Assembly: GCA_013407085.1 (NCBI GenBank)
Contig: JACCGJ010000231.1
Span: 22,495-86,494 of the forward strand
Length of the DNA: 64,000 nt
DNA from: Atriophallophorus winterbourni
Lineage: Eukaryota > Platyhelminthes > Trematoda > Plagiorchiida > Microphallidae
Reading direction: 5' to 3'
The notes beneath the pieces were generated by a model. It searched no databases, had not been told where the DNA came from, and worked only from the letters and a program-made list of their open reading frames with translations. The position numbers were made by a program, and so were the translations under genes. The first letter of the stretch is position 1. Every line of letters starts with the position of its first letter. This document shows, piece after piece, positions 26,801 through 33,238 of this stretch.

Positions 26801-29354
26801 CACAACGCGTGTGTACCAAGTGCTTTACTATGCGGATCATTCACGCAAGACACGAACAGACGCTGAATACTTTCCACCCATATATCGTCTGTCGTATCTA
26901 GAACACAATTCGTGTATGGATGTTAAATTTGCAGTAGTGCATTCTAAAGCTACTCGACAGCGCATAGTCACTCTACCGTGTGTATGTATGTATGTTGTTG
27001 TTTACATGATTGATGTCGGCCATGGATGTACATCACAAACGTATGATTGTTTAATGCTCAACAACGTTTCAAATGATTAGACAGTTCATCCACGGTATGT
27101 TCAAGATGCGATGGATGCTCCTTAAACAATTAGGTTCAGTTCGTGTCGCGTGTATGGTCCCATTTTCGCTTCCCTACAATCAAGCATTTAGTGCCCACAT
27201 GCTGTATAGGATCAGTTTTCTCTCCACGATCAGCTTGCGGTTATCCTTCTGGAGTATCTCAGTCCTGTTTTGCTAATGGTCGTAGAATCGTTTTTGTCAT
27301 AATGAGATTTCACCATCTTTTATGTTTGATGATAAAATGAAACACTGTACTTCTCATTCTTCCTATGCATTGTTCTCGTTTTTGCGAACTCACCCGTGAT
27401 CCCTGTGTCGACTCTCCACAAAAATCTTAATTTCCAGACAGCAATTTTGCTTGTTTTCTTCTTCTTTGGAATAATGCTGTTTCCTGCAAACTACCACTAA
27501 TTTCCATCATGTTTCGAAACATCTCTTCTTTAACCTAATTTGTGAACATGTAGTTACCATACCATCTCATCAGTTACCATTGCTATATACGGGGTTAAAA
27601 ACCAAGAAATCCGACCATTATAAATCGAGACAACCTTCAACTTAGGTCTTGCCAAGTATTAAGACAAACTGTTGCCACCTCTTCAATGTGTATTCCAGAA
27701 CAAAGAATGAACGAAATTTAGTGTTTCAATACAACTTTTTTGCCCCGCATCTTCAAGCCTAATCTGTAGGCGTTTACCGGCTTTCTGTATTTTTCGATAT
27801 GTTATCCCATACTGCAATCACAAAGACACATTGAAGTGACACTGCTGAAGTGGAGACTTTTCTGCTGACTTATTGTAGCTTCAAGCCGATCAGCTGGCTT
27901 TCCACTCTTCTTCGGAGCGAAATTGCGCCACAATTGCAGAACAGTCTACTTCCAAGTCTCCACGCAGAACCGTCTCTAATTCCCGCTCGCGTCACCGTGC
28001 GCCTGTCGTGGAAGGCTCGGTTCGACGTTCCCGTCGCCAGCGCCTCTGTCCTGACGATCTGTTAATTCCAGCAAGTAGCGATACGCTATTGCAGGATTTC
28101 AAAGTCCAAATCATGAATTCGCTTGGTGTCACTCCAGCGGACCAGCATCTGGTATTGAATGTGAGCTTGCTAATTATTTTTCAACCTACACTTCAATTCA
28201 TTCCGCACATGGCTTATCATAAACCGTCGCACATTTTCATGAATTTATCTTAGCAGAGTTCAAAATCGACTCATATTTATCCGGCATCAGTAGTTCCCAA
28301 TCTCGGTTTGTTTACTATCCAATCCAGAACAGCCTGAGTGATCCAAGTTTGAGCCACGATACCACCAACCATGATGTTTAGATGCACAGTCATATAGTAA
28401 ATTCGGACCAAACTTTGGAACGGTTGCAAATAACCAGTAGTTCGTTGTTGCATAGGATATAGCAATAAAACGTTATCATAAGAACAGTTTAATCTGCTGA
28501 GTTGTCCAATTCATTATTCTAAGCAACACAGCCGAGTTCCTCCCGGAACGTGGATGGAAGAATGAATCGAAACGCATGATGTTACCCCCAACCTACGCAG
28601 AATCACATTTGCATATCATAGTGAAATCTAGCTTAATGACGAACATTGCTCAAATACCTCTGCTTTCCGTCAAAGTCGAATTTATGGCACAGTTTCCATG
28701 GAGAATCCCCGCAATGCCCGAATGCTGATCAGCAGTGCAGAGTATGCCGAGTACTTAGAAGTGTAAATAGAATTCATACCTGATCACCTATCGGTACTCA
28801 GGACATTTTTTGCTGCAATGCTTAAGAGAATTCGCGATCGATTTTGCATTTTGACGAGAAATCTTAATCGATTGATAAAAAGGTCATGGATGTGTGCTTA
28901 CACGCGTACCTGGTTCAAGGATGCCTCGTGCCACCCTTGGTCAAACGGAAACCTAATGATAAATCCTACGTGGGCATTCTCATTGCTTTTCACATTAATC
29001 ACTACACTACATGATAATTTCCTATTCACGATTGTAATGCCTGTTTTGTCGTATCCCCGAAATTAGGGCGTGGAACTTAGCGAACCGAAGAAGACACTTA
29101 GCGAGTTAGGGGTACACATTGACAGTCTTTTTTACCTATGGACCGACGCCCAACCTTGGGAAGCCGGAGAGGGAGCTGTTCGCAAACTTATTGGCAACGG
29201 GAAAACAAAAGAAAATGGACTTGATAAAAATAACTCAGCTGCACGCCCGTGCAAAGGTAAGACTGCATTCCCCATACAATAGCTACATGCATGTTTATTT
29301 TAACGTTTCCTAATATGGATATACTGATTCGCAGACGGGTTCGGTTGGATCTAA
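5730..29354 (+). CDS. USP48: USP48-type ubiquitin carboxyl-terminal hydrolase, 18 exons, N-terminus missing
   Basis: A cysteine protease that removes ubiquitin from proteins; USP48 family members act mainly in the nucleus. I joined exons 5730-5859, 5947-6061, 7600-7666, 7735-7792, 8599-8711, 10922-11027, 12352-12622, 15965-16128, 16986-17262, 19946-20034, 20251-20564, 21873-22029, 23262-23755, 25089-25305, 26151-26546, 27879-28160, 29067-29256 and 29335-29354. Every junction is GT-AG and every phase matches, giving about 1,150 residues with no internal stop (human USP48 has 1,035). Domain order: Cys box, QQDA box, split zinc ribbon (two CxxC pairs), His box with ND, AYMLFYR end of the catalytic fold, three DUSP domains, acidic linker, ubiquitin-like domain. 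The catalytic residues are present. The start codon was not found. Introns are packed with retroposons. A second copy of exons 9-18 lies downstream of a gap, probably an assembly overlap. Confidence 0.92.
5947..6061 (+). CDS. USP48: USP48 exon 2, catalytic Cys box
   Basis: Encodes GLKNYGSTCYLNAFLQLYF, the USP Cys box. The nucleophile codon is TGC at 5983-5985. The following DELRQAIFSLP matches the ELRQAL segment of USP48. The donor is GTGAGT, leaving phase 1. Confidence 0.92.
6299..6446 (-). mobile_element. SINE-like element, degenerate
   Basis: Minus-strand copy, strongly diverged. Recognisable are the ATAGACTGCACATG, CAAACTGCCCAG and CAAACGATTTAGCA segments. The last hairpin has a longer loop but keeps GCCT/AGGC pairing. 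Confidence 0.6.
7192..7325 (+). mobile_element. SINE-like element with internal deletion
   Basis: The 5' half runs to GCTGAAGTCTC and then jumps to TGACTGTGCGGCAC of the 3' module, removing about 95 bases. The breakpoint falls in the shared hexamer AGTCTC. The tail is (CATA)n. Confidence 0.75.
7600..7666 (+). CDS. USP48: USP48 exon 3
   Basis: Short exon between TTTTCAG and GTAAAT. It encodes ETGIIYQLQLIFSQLELLKSG, the helix matching ICEHLQYLFALLQNS of USP48. Phase 1 in, phase 2 out; both match the neighbours. Confidence 0.85.
7735..7792 (+). CDS. USP48: USP48 exon 4, start of the QQDA box
   Basis: Encodes VVDPGGLIQCLRLCQEEQQ, matching the YIDPSGFVKALGLDTGQQQ segment. It is separated from exon 3 by a 68-bp intron. 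The box is completed by DA in exon 5. Confidence 0.87.
7793..8598 (+). other. USP48 intron 4
   Basis: About 8000-8110 resembles the repeat at 50,925-51,040 (family R4). Nothing else recognised. Confidence 0.5.
8000..8110 (+). repeat. Family R4 repeat, diverged copy
   Basis: Shares the segment around CTGTTTGCCGTTATCAGA, with ACATCCCC and ACAACC upstream, with 50,925-51,040. A minus-strand copy is at 55,435-55,545 and a short fragment at 11,570-11,612. Confidence 0.5.
8599..8711 (+). CDS. USP48: USP48 exon 5
   Basis: Encodes DAPEFHCLFMHLLESHF and ends with GEYVYETR, matching DAQEFSKLFMSLLEDTL and CGEYAYVTV of USP48. The usual Gln of DAQEF is Pro here. The donor is GTTCGT. Confidence 0.9.
9612..9708 (+). 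mobile_element. SINE-like element, truncated
   Basis: Plus-strand 5' half from TAACACCGTGC to the first hairpin of the 3' module. It breaks off at TCTGGG, directly before an inverted copy. Confidence 0.65.
9713..9922 (-). mobile_element. SINE-like element, near full length
   Basis: Minus-strand copy from the ATCACAAGCCTGGATCC end to GAATTGCACATCC. It is arranged 3' to 3' with the truncated copy at 9612-9708. Confidence 0.8.
10020..10350 (-). mobile_element. Family G-related retroposon block
   Basis: Read on the minus strand it matches the GCTTCTAC-(T/C)GACAGGAGAA segment and following GC-rich part of 1046-1620. It then continues into the segment also found at 19,627-19,770 (CGGAGCCGGAGT to CCAAACGTATCAGCC). 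It is thus a bridge between the two repeat blocks, which probably belong to one longer element. Confidence 0.6.
10466..10545 (+). mobile_element. SINE-like 3' module with (CCATA)n tail
   Basis: Only the last two hairpins are present, ending TGCTTTCATACCCTACCATA. A second short degenerate piece of the same module follows at 10,546-10,592. Confidence 0.65.
10922..11027 (+). CDS. USP48: USP48 exon 6, first zinc-ribbon cysteines
   Basis: Encodes CLNCGFTSRQPSHFLELPL, matching CNQCGRESKLLSKFYELEL. The two Cys are the first half of the zinc ribbon in the fingers subdomain. The donor is GTACAT. Confidence 0.9.
11028..12351 (+). other. USP48 intron 6
   Basis: Contains a 50-bp direct repeat (11,124-11,173 and 11,429-11,478) and a short R4 fragment near 11,570-11,612 on the minus strand. 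Nothing else recognised. Confidence 0.55.
11124..11478 (+). repeat. 50-bp direct repeat with an internal palindrome
   Basis: The same 50 bases occur at 11,124-11,173 and 11,429-11,478 without visible mismatch. Each contains GAGGAT-TT-ATCCTC flanked by ATTTGC and GCAAAT, a nested inverted repeat. Confidence 0.9.
12352..12622 (+). CDS. USP48: USP48 exon 7, second zinc-ribbon cysteines
   Basis: Encodes EESLTGENQYACSKCQTKHD, then RLLCIQLLRFTYDPRTEQRKK and IPDRLQLVDML. These match [39 protein letters not shown] and FSEILDM. CSKC pairs with CLNC of exon 6. The acceptor is GCCAG, the donor GTCAGG, with phase 1 out. Confidence 0.93.
13440..14895 (+). pseudogene. RTE-like retrotransposon, 5'-truncated, inactivated
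   Basis: Starts inside the RT domain at FLDFKGAFYN, continues through GVQQGCPISPFLFNFVIDAI and the catalytic LDYADDIVLL (YADD at 13,772-13,783), then FTYLGICIDIS, LLYGCKTW and LHRLRWLGHMLRMP. This is the order of the RTE clade. An in-frame TAA at 13,928-13,930 and a +1 shift near 14,160 break the frame. About 470 bp of 3' untranslated sequence follow, ending in a GATGAT-type tail. Endonuclease and N-terminal RT parts are missing. Pieces of the same 3' region recur near 39,465-39,800. Confidence 0.85.
15363..15560 (+). mobile_element. SINE-like element
   Basis: From TTGCCACTGGTACTGAGCTG to a (CATA)n tail. The second hairpin arm is shortened (CTATGACTGCGG). Confidence 0.75.
15706..15768 (+). 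mobile_element. SINE-like 3' module fragment near the USP48 His exon
   Basis: Only the last two hairpins are present. The reading frame of exon 8 stays open back through this fragment to 15,673. Confidence 0.7.
15965..16128 (+). CDS. USP48: USP48 exon 8, catalytic His box
   Basis: Encodes QLSYKLCGVLLHIGAQPTSG followed by HYVAVVREP and, after a short insertion, DSWTVCNDTE. The catalytic His is CAT at 16,036-16,038, and the third residue lies in the ND pair (16,117-16,122). It matches [20 protein letters not shown] and WYKFNDED. The loop between VREP and DSWTVCND is longer than in human USP48 (contains NQPRGPDCTEA). The acceptor is TTTCACAG. Confidence 0.92.
16663..16805 (-). mobile_element. 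SINE-like element, diverged
   Basis: Minus-strand copy, also present at 32,896-33,047. It lacks most of the 5' quarter. Confidence 0.7.
16830..16960 (+). repeat. Family R3 repeat
   Basis: The segment with ATTCTAAAGCTA, CACTCTA and GTGTGTATGT recurs at 26,880-26,995, 33,105-33,215 and 45,400-45,515. Confidence 0.5.
16986..17262 (+). CDS. USP48: USP48 exon 9, end of catalytic domain
   Basis: Encodes VYTIPASQFCLSK, a Ser/Pro/Lys-rich linker with KKPRPDD (possible nuclear-localisation patch, inference), then SSSAYMLFYRVIDD, matching the AYMLVYR strand that closes the USP fold. The donor is GTAAAT, phase 1. Confidence 0.9.
17519..17632 (+). mobile_element. SINE-like 3' module, diverged
   Basis: Begins with a pyrimidine tract and TCTGTCTAGG. 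Arms of hairpins 1 and 3 carry uncompensated changes. The second copy is at 34,593-34,707. Confidence 0.7.
18786..18870 (+). mobile_element. SINE-like 3' module with (CATA)n tail
   Basis: Hairpins 2 and 3 plus the tail. The second copy is at 36,019-36,095. Confidence 0.7.
19470..19770 (+). mobile_element. Retroposon block with variant SINE hairpin and (ATG)n tract
   Basis: Contains GGCACTTTGTCTGG-CTCCAGAC (variant hairpin), a run of ATG units at 19,605-19,626, then GC-rich sequence shared with the minus-strand block at 10,020-10,090. The second copy is at 36,700-37,010. Confidence 0.6.
19946..20034 (+). CDS. USP48: USP48 exon 10
   Basis: Encodes VQIPENLRHIVDAMNLEQDE, matching [21 protein letters not shown] between the catalytic and first DUSP domain. 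The acceptor is ACACAG, the donor GTACGC. Confidence 0.88.
20251..20564 (+). CDS. USP48: USP48 exon 11, DUSP domain 1 (first part)
   Basis: Encodes LALVPTQWLRNWFEQPDQ, a proline run, PCLHGRVPIDMDSSDYRAVS and FSGLRSALEQTD. These match FVSLEWLQKWLDE and [20 protein letters not shown] of the USP48 DUSP region. The donor GTGAGT follows at 20,565. Confidence 0.9.
20934..21131 (-). mobile_element. SINE-like element present only in copy 1
   Basis: Starts with a (TATG)n tail on the plus strand and ends near CAATCAATTTCG. The equivalent place in the second copy (about 38,220-38,240) goes straight to the next element. Confidence 0.75.
21136..21340 (-). mobile_element. SINE-like element
   Basis: Minus-strand copy, shared with 38,240-38,440. 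It faces the plus-strand copy that begins about 28 bp downstream. Confidence 0.75.
21368..21552 (+). mobile_element. SINE-like element
   Basis: Plus-strand copy from GGATGTACAATCG. It lacks hairpin 1 (the TCTAGG...CCTGACAG part is deleted). Shared with 38,472-38,656. Confidence 0.75.
21873..22029 (+). CDS. USP48: USP48 exon 12, end of DUSP domain 1
   Basis: Encodes FRLFEPCLECTRLKVALIQL followed by a charged helix (EQRIRMLSKEMDNF), matching [20 protein letters not shown]. Phase 2 in, phase 0 out with donor GTAAGT. Confidence 0.9.
22030..23261 (+). other. USP48 intron 12
   Basis: Contains a SINE-like copy fused to an RTE (GAT)n tail (22,209-22,378). The remainder (about 22,400-23,250) has no recognised feature. 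Confidence 0.6.
22209..22378 (+). mobile_element. SINE-like element fused to RTE (GAT)n tail
   Basis: The 5' part matches the first, and the 3' part the second, of two SINE-like copies at 39,327-39,455 and 39,812-40,073. This looks like the product of recombination between them, or the ancestral single copy. Confidence 0.7.
23262..23755 (+). CDS. USP48: USP48 exon 13, DUSP domain 2
   Basis: Encodes FFWIGKRSLRKWRNLC, DILCPHKQL, PAQLWHKLISLLPGANIPIF and CPQCEKFESSLAE, then a hinge ending PRLLSQNF. These match GFWVGKSSLRSWRQLA, DILCPHGELC, KEAWSKLQQYFPKAPEFPS and CCSQCKILE. Largest exon (494 bp). The donor GTAAGT leaves phase 2. From its third base onward it shows no visible difference from the second copy. 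Confidence 0.93.
23756..25088 (+). other. USP48 intron 13
   Basis: Contains an RTE reverse-transcriptase fragment on the minus strand (24,775-25,010). The rest is unrecognised. Confidence 0.6.
24775..25010 (-). pseudogene. RTE-like RT C-terminal fragment
   Basis: Read on the minus strand it gives PIWLYGCETWIARKGLRNVQ then LEKRCLRTISG, the typical segment after the RT core of RTE elements. Stops and shifts surround it. The same fragment is at 42,451-42,690. Confidence 0.7.
25089..25305 (+). CDS. USP48: USP48 exon 14, DUSP domain 3 (first part)
   Basis: Ser/Pro/Asn-rich start, then IPLEFVLQWRKFARNPLPE and LNVDGVLCDHGQ, matching VSQFFVEEWRKFVRKPTR and GNSALLCPHGGL. The phase (AC+C = Thr) is consistent with exon 13. 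The donor is GTGAGT. Confidence 0.88.
25306..26150 (+). other. USP48 intron 14
   Basis: Holds a near-complete SINE-like copy (25,452-25,672). In the second copy the corresponding intron carries 846 extra bases. Confidence 0.65.
25452..25672 (+). mobile_element. SINE-like element, near full length
   Basis: Close to consensus: GGATGTGCAATCGTGCAG start, all hairpin arms, and end GTGTTTTCATACCCCATA. The second copy is at 43,122-43,345. Confidence 0.85.
26151..26546 (+). CDS. USP48: USP48 exon 15, DUSP domain 3 (second part)
   Basis: Encodes LTMPWQDLIRESIACPVTAS, EYRVLWERYGGSPEFEG, an acidic stretch, PQSYSRVCSECYAQFLAERS and LRVRLVRDPAALLE. These match the [29 protein letters not shown] and KLCPECREGL segments. 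Phase 0 at both ends; donor GTCAGA. Confidence 0.9.
26547..27878 (+). other. USP48 intron 15
   Basis: Contains an R3 repeat (about 26,880-27,075). The rest is unrecognised. Confidence 0.5.
26880..27075 (+). repeat. Family R3 repeat
   Basis: The left part matches 16,830-16,960. The right part (ACATCACAAACGTATGATTG and CAAATGATTAGACAGT) matches 53,145-53,212, so those two short repeats are pieces of one longer family. Confidence 0.5.
27879..28160 (+). CDS. USP48: USP48 exon 16, linker and start of ubiquitin-like domain
   Basis: A Ser/Arg-rich linker precedes RRSRRQRLCPDDLLIPASSD, then LLQDFKVQIMNSLGVTPADQ and HLVLN. It matches [40 protein letters not shown] of USP48. Phase 0 at both ends; donor GTGAGC. 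Confidence 0.9.
28161..29066 (+). other. USP48 intron 16
   Basis: No repeat or gene recognised. Confidence 0.5.
29067..29256 (+). CDS. USP48: USP48 exon 17, end of ubiquitin-like domain
   Basis: Encodes GVELSEPKKTLSELGVHIDS and LFYLWTDAQPWE, matching [20 protein letters not shown] and ILLKADEP, then a Lys/Asn-rich tail. The donor is GTAAGA. If the intron is retained, the frame ends at a TAG at 29,280-29,282. Confidence 0.88.
29335..29354 (+). CDS. USP48: USP48 terminal exon 18 (tentative)
   Basis: The acceptor TTCGCAG, in the right phase, gives DGFGWI and a TAA, placing an aromatic/Gly-rich end where human USP48 ends EEGFKGTGLLGH. It is only 20 coding bases long. Retention of the 78-bp intron would be an alternative end. 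Confidence 0.55.
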
Positions 29355-29703
29355 TCATGAACTCACAGATGCATCTTCTGAGGAATCTATTTCGCCTCCG
29401 GTCAAGTCATACCACAAACACTGGAATTTGATATTCCACATTCTCACCGAAATGACTGTCGGTTCTTCTATTCGGTGTGCGTTTGTTTCTTATGGAACTC
29501 CATACCGTTAGACGTTGTTTAATCATCTAGCGAAAAAGATTTTCTGGATTAAACGTAGTAATTCCACCCAACATCCCGTTTATATAACTTAATTGAGCAA
29601 TTGAACACGACATTTATCCTAACTACAAAACCGTCCATCTTCCTAGTGCCTCATTTTTGTATATATTTATTGTCCTTGTACGAATATGCTATGGTGTTGT
29701 ACA

Positions 29704-29937
29704 CCGCAGGGATGTGCAATCGTGCAGTACTTCTGTGCTGTGCGGCTAACACCGTGCTAAATTGATTTGCGAAGGGTAGTGAGCTACATGCTGAAATACA
29801 ATGGAGTCTCAGTACCACTTCTATTTCCTTTCTCATATCTGTCTAGTCCTGGGCAACCTGACACTGATTAGCCCACGTGCAGTCTCTGACTGTGCGACAC
29901 TTTGCCTGGATCGGGCTTGTGCTTTCATACCATACCA
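29704..29937 (+). mobile_element. SINE-like element, full length with 14-bp target-site duplication
   Basis: Bounded by TATGGTGTTGTACA at 29,690-29,703 and 29,938-29,951. This fixes the element at 234 bp: a short CCGCAG lead, GGATGTGCAATCG, the GGTAGTGAG arm, the three-hairpin 3' module and a (CCATA)n tail. Best reference copy in the window. Confidence 0.92.
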
Positions 29938-30469
29938 TATGGTGTTGTACAGCTACATGCTTTTTATACCATAAATTCTTGAATCCTAATCCCTTGCTGT
30001 CCGTTGCATGCGGCGTGGGCATTTTACATTAAACTTGATCATCGAATGGCTTCATGACGCTGTCAATTCTAATTGTTGGTCATCATTTTCAAACTGAGTT
30101 TAAGTTAGACATCAGCACGAATAAAAGGAGCGGTATTTCGGTTGCCAAACTGGTTCATTTTTAACAGCCTTCATGCGTGCGTTCGAACTTGAAACAAGGA
30201 GTGTGATCGCATTTACGACCATCACTGGTCCAATTAGGATCATGCGATCATTCGGAAAATGATTACAAGGTTTGCTGTTCGGGTGACTCCCACGTTATAT
30301 TCGTCACGTTGGTTAAAAATAAACGAAAACAGAAACTCGCTACTCCTGCTCGATATGGATTTAACTAGCCATATGCGCCTAGTGAATGCGATTGTTGTAT
30401 GTTCTGCACTCGCTTTTTCGAACAAGCAATGATGGTCCTGAACCAGCACTGGTTTCGGGTAAATTGATT

Positions 30470-30613
30470 TGTCACTGCTACTGAGCTGCGTGCGGAAATA
30501 CTGAAGTCTCATTACAATTTCTATTTTCCATTCTCGTATCTGTCTAGGTCTCGGCAACTGGATAGTGTCTTAGTTCACGTACAGTCCACGACGCTTGTAA
30601 TTTCATACATACA
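30470..30613 (+). mobile_element. SINE-like element, diverged
   Basis: 5' half from ATTTGTCACTGCTACTGAGC, hairpin 1 with a wobble pair, then a shortened 3' end and (CATA)n tail. The second copy is at 49,050-49,205. Confidence 0.7.
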
Positions 30614-30711
30614 TTGAGATAATATCATGCGTGACTCAAGGCTTGTGCTTTCTGGATATCTGGAAATGTCCAATTTCATTATTGCTAATAGCAGTTCGTG
30701 CTCTCACGTTT

Positions 30712-31297
30712 ACTTACTTCTTACTTTTACTTTGTTGCGGCTGGCTCCACGAGTGGATTAGCCGGCTTCATTGATGTCTCGGATCGCACCAGCCCACGCA
30801 CGTCGATCGGAGGCGAGATCGTTGCAGATCGTGATCCAGTCTCGTTCCCACCTGCGAACTCCGTAGACGGTACGCAGACCCAGGGTGTCTACATCCTCTT
30901 TCACAGTTGACAGCCAGGTTTTCACTTGACCACCTTGCCGCCGACGCCAGGTGCGAACGGGTTTTGGGTCGAGGACGAGTTTTGGAAGTGCTGTGTTTCG
31001 GAGGAAGTGGCCAAACCATTGCAGCCTTCGCCGTTGTATGTGAGCGGAAAGTGGAGATAGTCCGCTGCAACGCTCTCGTACGGCTGCGTTAGATACTCGG
31101 TCAGTATATCGGATGCCCAAGATTACCCTAAGGCACCAATGGTCGAACACTTCTAATGTGCGTACATCCTGTGACCTTAAAGGCCATGTCTCGCATCCAT
31201 AAAACAGTACATGGCGGATCGCTGCTTGATAAACACGCGTCTTAGTTTTTAGGCTGATTCCGGGCTTGCGCCAAAGGGTGCCTTTCAACTGCAAAAA
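30712..31297 (-). mobile_element. RTE-like retrotransposon, 3' end with open reading frame
   Basis: About 180 codons on the minus strand are open from the gap edge to a TAA at 30,758-30,760. Motifs in order: VLFYGCETWPLRSQDVRTLE, CLRVILGI, RRRLQWFGHFLRN, a Trp/Arg-rich stretch, and NDLASDRRAWAGAIRDINEA. This is the C-terminal part of an RTE-type RT protein. The 3' untranslated end is about 45 bp with a hairpin and an AAAGTAAAAGTAAG-type tail. The lack of breaks suggests a young copy; its RT core and endonuclease would lie in the gap. It sits exactly where homology with the second copy ends. Confidence 0.85.
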
Positions 31298-32297
31298 NNN
31301 NNNNNNNNNNNNNNNNNNNNNNNNNNNNNNNNNNNNNNNNNNNNNNNNNNNNNNNNNNNNNNNNNNNNNNNNNNNNNNNNNNNNNNNNNNNNNNNNNNNN
31401 NNNNNNNNNNNNNNNNNNNNNNNNNNNNNNNNNNNNNNNNNNNNNNNNNNNNNNNNNNNNNNNNNNNNNNNNNNNNNNNNNNNNNNNNNNNNNNNNNNNN
31501 NNNNNNNNNNNNNNNNNNNNNNNNNNNNNNNNNNNNNNNNNNNNNNNNNNNNNNNNNNNNNNNNNNNNNNNNNNNNNNNNNNNNNNNNNNNNNNNNNNNN
31601 NNNNNNNNNNNNNNNNNNNNNNNNNNNNNNNNNNNNNNNNNNNNNNNNNNNNNNNNNNNNNNNNNNNNNNNNNNNNNNNNNNNNNNNNNNNNNNNNNNNN
31701 NNNNNNNNNNNNNNNNNNNNNNNNNNNNNNNNNNNNNNNNNNNNNNNNNNNNNNNNNNNNNNNNNNNNNNNNNNNNNNNNNNNNNNNNNNNNNNNNNNNN
31801 NNNNNNNNNNNNNNNNNNNNNNNNNNNNNNNNNNNNNNNNNNNNNNNNNNNNNNNNNNNNNNNNNNNNNNNNNNNNNNNNNNNNNNNNNNNNNNNNNNNN
31901 NNNNNNNNNNNNNNNNNNNNNNNNNNNNNNNNNNNNNNNNNNNNNNNNNNNNNNNNNNNNNNNNNNNNNNNNNNNNNNNNNNNNNNNNNNNNNNNNNNNN
32001 NNNNNNNNNNNNNNNNNNNNNNNNNNNNNNNNNNNNNNNNNNNNNNNNNNNNNNNNNNNNNNNNNNNNNNNNNNNNNNNNNNNNNNNNNNNNNNNNNNNN
32101 NNNNNNNNNNNNNNNNNNNNNNNNNNNNNNNNNNNNNNNNNNNNNNNNNNNNNNNNNNNNNNNNNNNNNNNNNNNNNNNNNNNNNNNNNNNNNNNNNNNN
32201 NNNNNNNNNNNNNNNNNNNNNNNNNNNNNNNNNNNNNNNNNNNNNNNNNNNNNNNNNNNNNNNNNNNNNNNNNNNNNNNNNNNNNNNNNNNNNNNNN
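31298..32297. other. Assembly gap, 1,000 N
   Basis: Exactly 1,000 N, a conventional fixed-size scaffold gap; the true length is unknown. Confidence 0.98.
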
Positions 32298-32495
32298 CAC
32301 TGCCTTGTGGGTAAAGGCTCGGGGTGGGACCCCCTAAACGAAATCTCCCTACTTCGGTGTAGGCAACCGGGTAGTATCGTGCCTACGTTCAACGATGCCG
32401 ATGACAACGCTTTGTACCCCCCTTCTCGCTTTGTACATCTCATTATTTATGTTGAACGGCACTATATCTGTATCAGATTGTGCAAATATAATAAT
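32298..32495 (+). mobile_element. Family H retroposon, 3' part, cut by the gap
   Basis: Matches 56,949-57,080 plus 57,181-57,250: GC-rich start, then AT-rich end with an (AAT)n tail. It lacks the SINE-like insertion seen in the other copy, so it shows the empty site (TTCTCG at 32,423-32,428). Confidence 0.8.
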
Positions 32496-32653
32496 AATTA
32501 TTGCCCTAGTTTTGCTCATGAGTGTGGCAGGAAATTAAGATTACATACGTTTCGCAACAGCTGCATAGTTCGAACCGGAAATCTTTTGTTCGTGATGTAC
32601 GCATTTTGCTACCCACCTCTTTTGGCTGGTGCTAGCCTCACATGATGTGACTC

Positions 32654-32719
32654 TGACTGTGTCTCTGGCTGTACGGCACTTTGCCTGGATCATGCTTGTG
32701 CTTTCATATCATACCATAT
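32654..32719 (+). mobile_element. SINE-like 3' fragment with 14-bp target-site duplication, copy 2 only
   Basis: Flanked by ACATGATGTGACTC at 32,640-32,653 and 32,720-32,733. The first copy has one diverged site (16,476-16,489) and no insert. It is 5'-truncated and has a (CCATA)n-type tail. Confidence 0.93.
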
Positions 32720-32895
32720 ACATGATGTGACTCAACATTCACCGAGGATGATCTGCCTCTAAACACAATGGGAACGTTTCAGACGAGTGATAAGCACAGA
32801 ATGCTTGGCCAAATAAAGCCCTCCGAGGGCTTCCTTATAGTTTCTGTTGATTAAGTTGACATATTTGCCCATAAAATGATAACCAGTATTCTCAT

Positions 32896-33047
32896 GAGTG
32901 TGATCCAGAAAAAGTGACACACAGTCATAGACTGCATGTGGTCTAAGATACTATCAGTTTGCCCAGATCTAGACATATATAAGAATGAAAATAGAAACGG
33001 CATTGAGACTCCAGTGTGTTTCCGCTGTTCAGTTGCAACAAAGCGAT
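32896..33047 (-). mobile_element. SINE-like element (copy 2 of 16,663-16,805)
   Basis: Collinear with the first copy. Confidence 0.7.
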
Positions 33048-33238
33048 CATGTATGTCTCAAGGATTATCTCTCCTCTCTATCACTATCCTTAGATCATTT
33101 ATCGCATCTGGAACATATCGTTGATGGACATTAAAATTAACAGAAGTGTATTATTCTAAAGCTAGTCTACAGAGCATGATCACTCTATTTCATGTGTATG
33201 TATGTATCCACCACTCATCCTGTTTTCTTGCGTACCAG

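Larger units (their letters stand above)
29355..30711. other. 3' flank of USP48
   Basis: Two SINE-like copies (29,704-29,937 and 30,470-30,613). I did not see a clear AATAAA signal close to the stop. The second copy of this region is 47,877-49,290. Confidence 0.5.

Noticed and set aside
30758..32443. Long minus-strand frame of 561 codons
   Set aside because: It reads through 1,000 N. Only the part up to 31,297 is RTE protein; the part beyond the gap is unrelated repeat sequence in the other contig.
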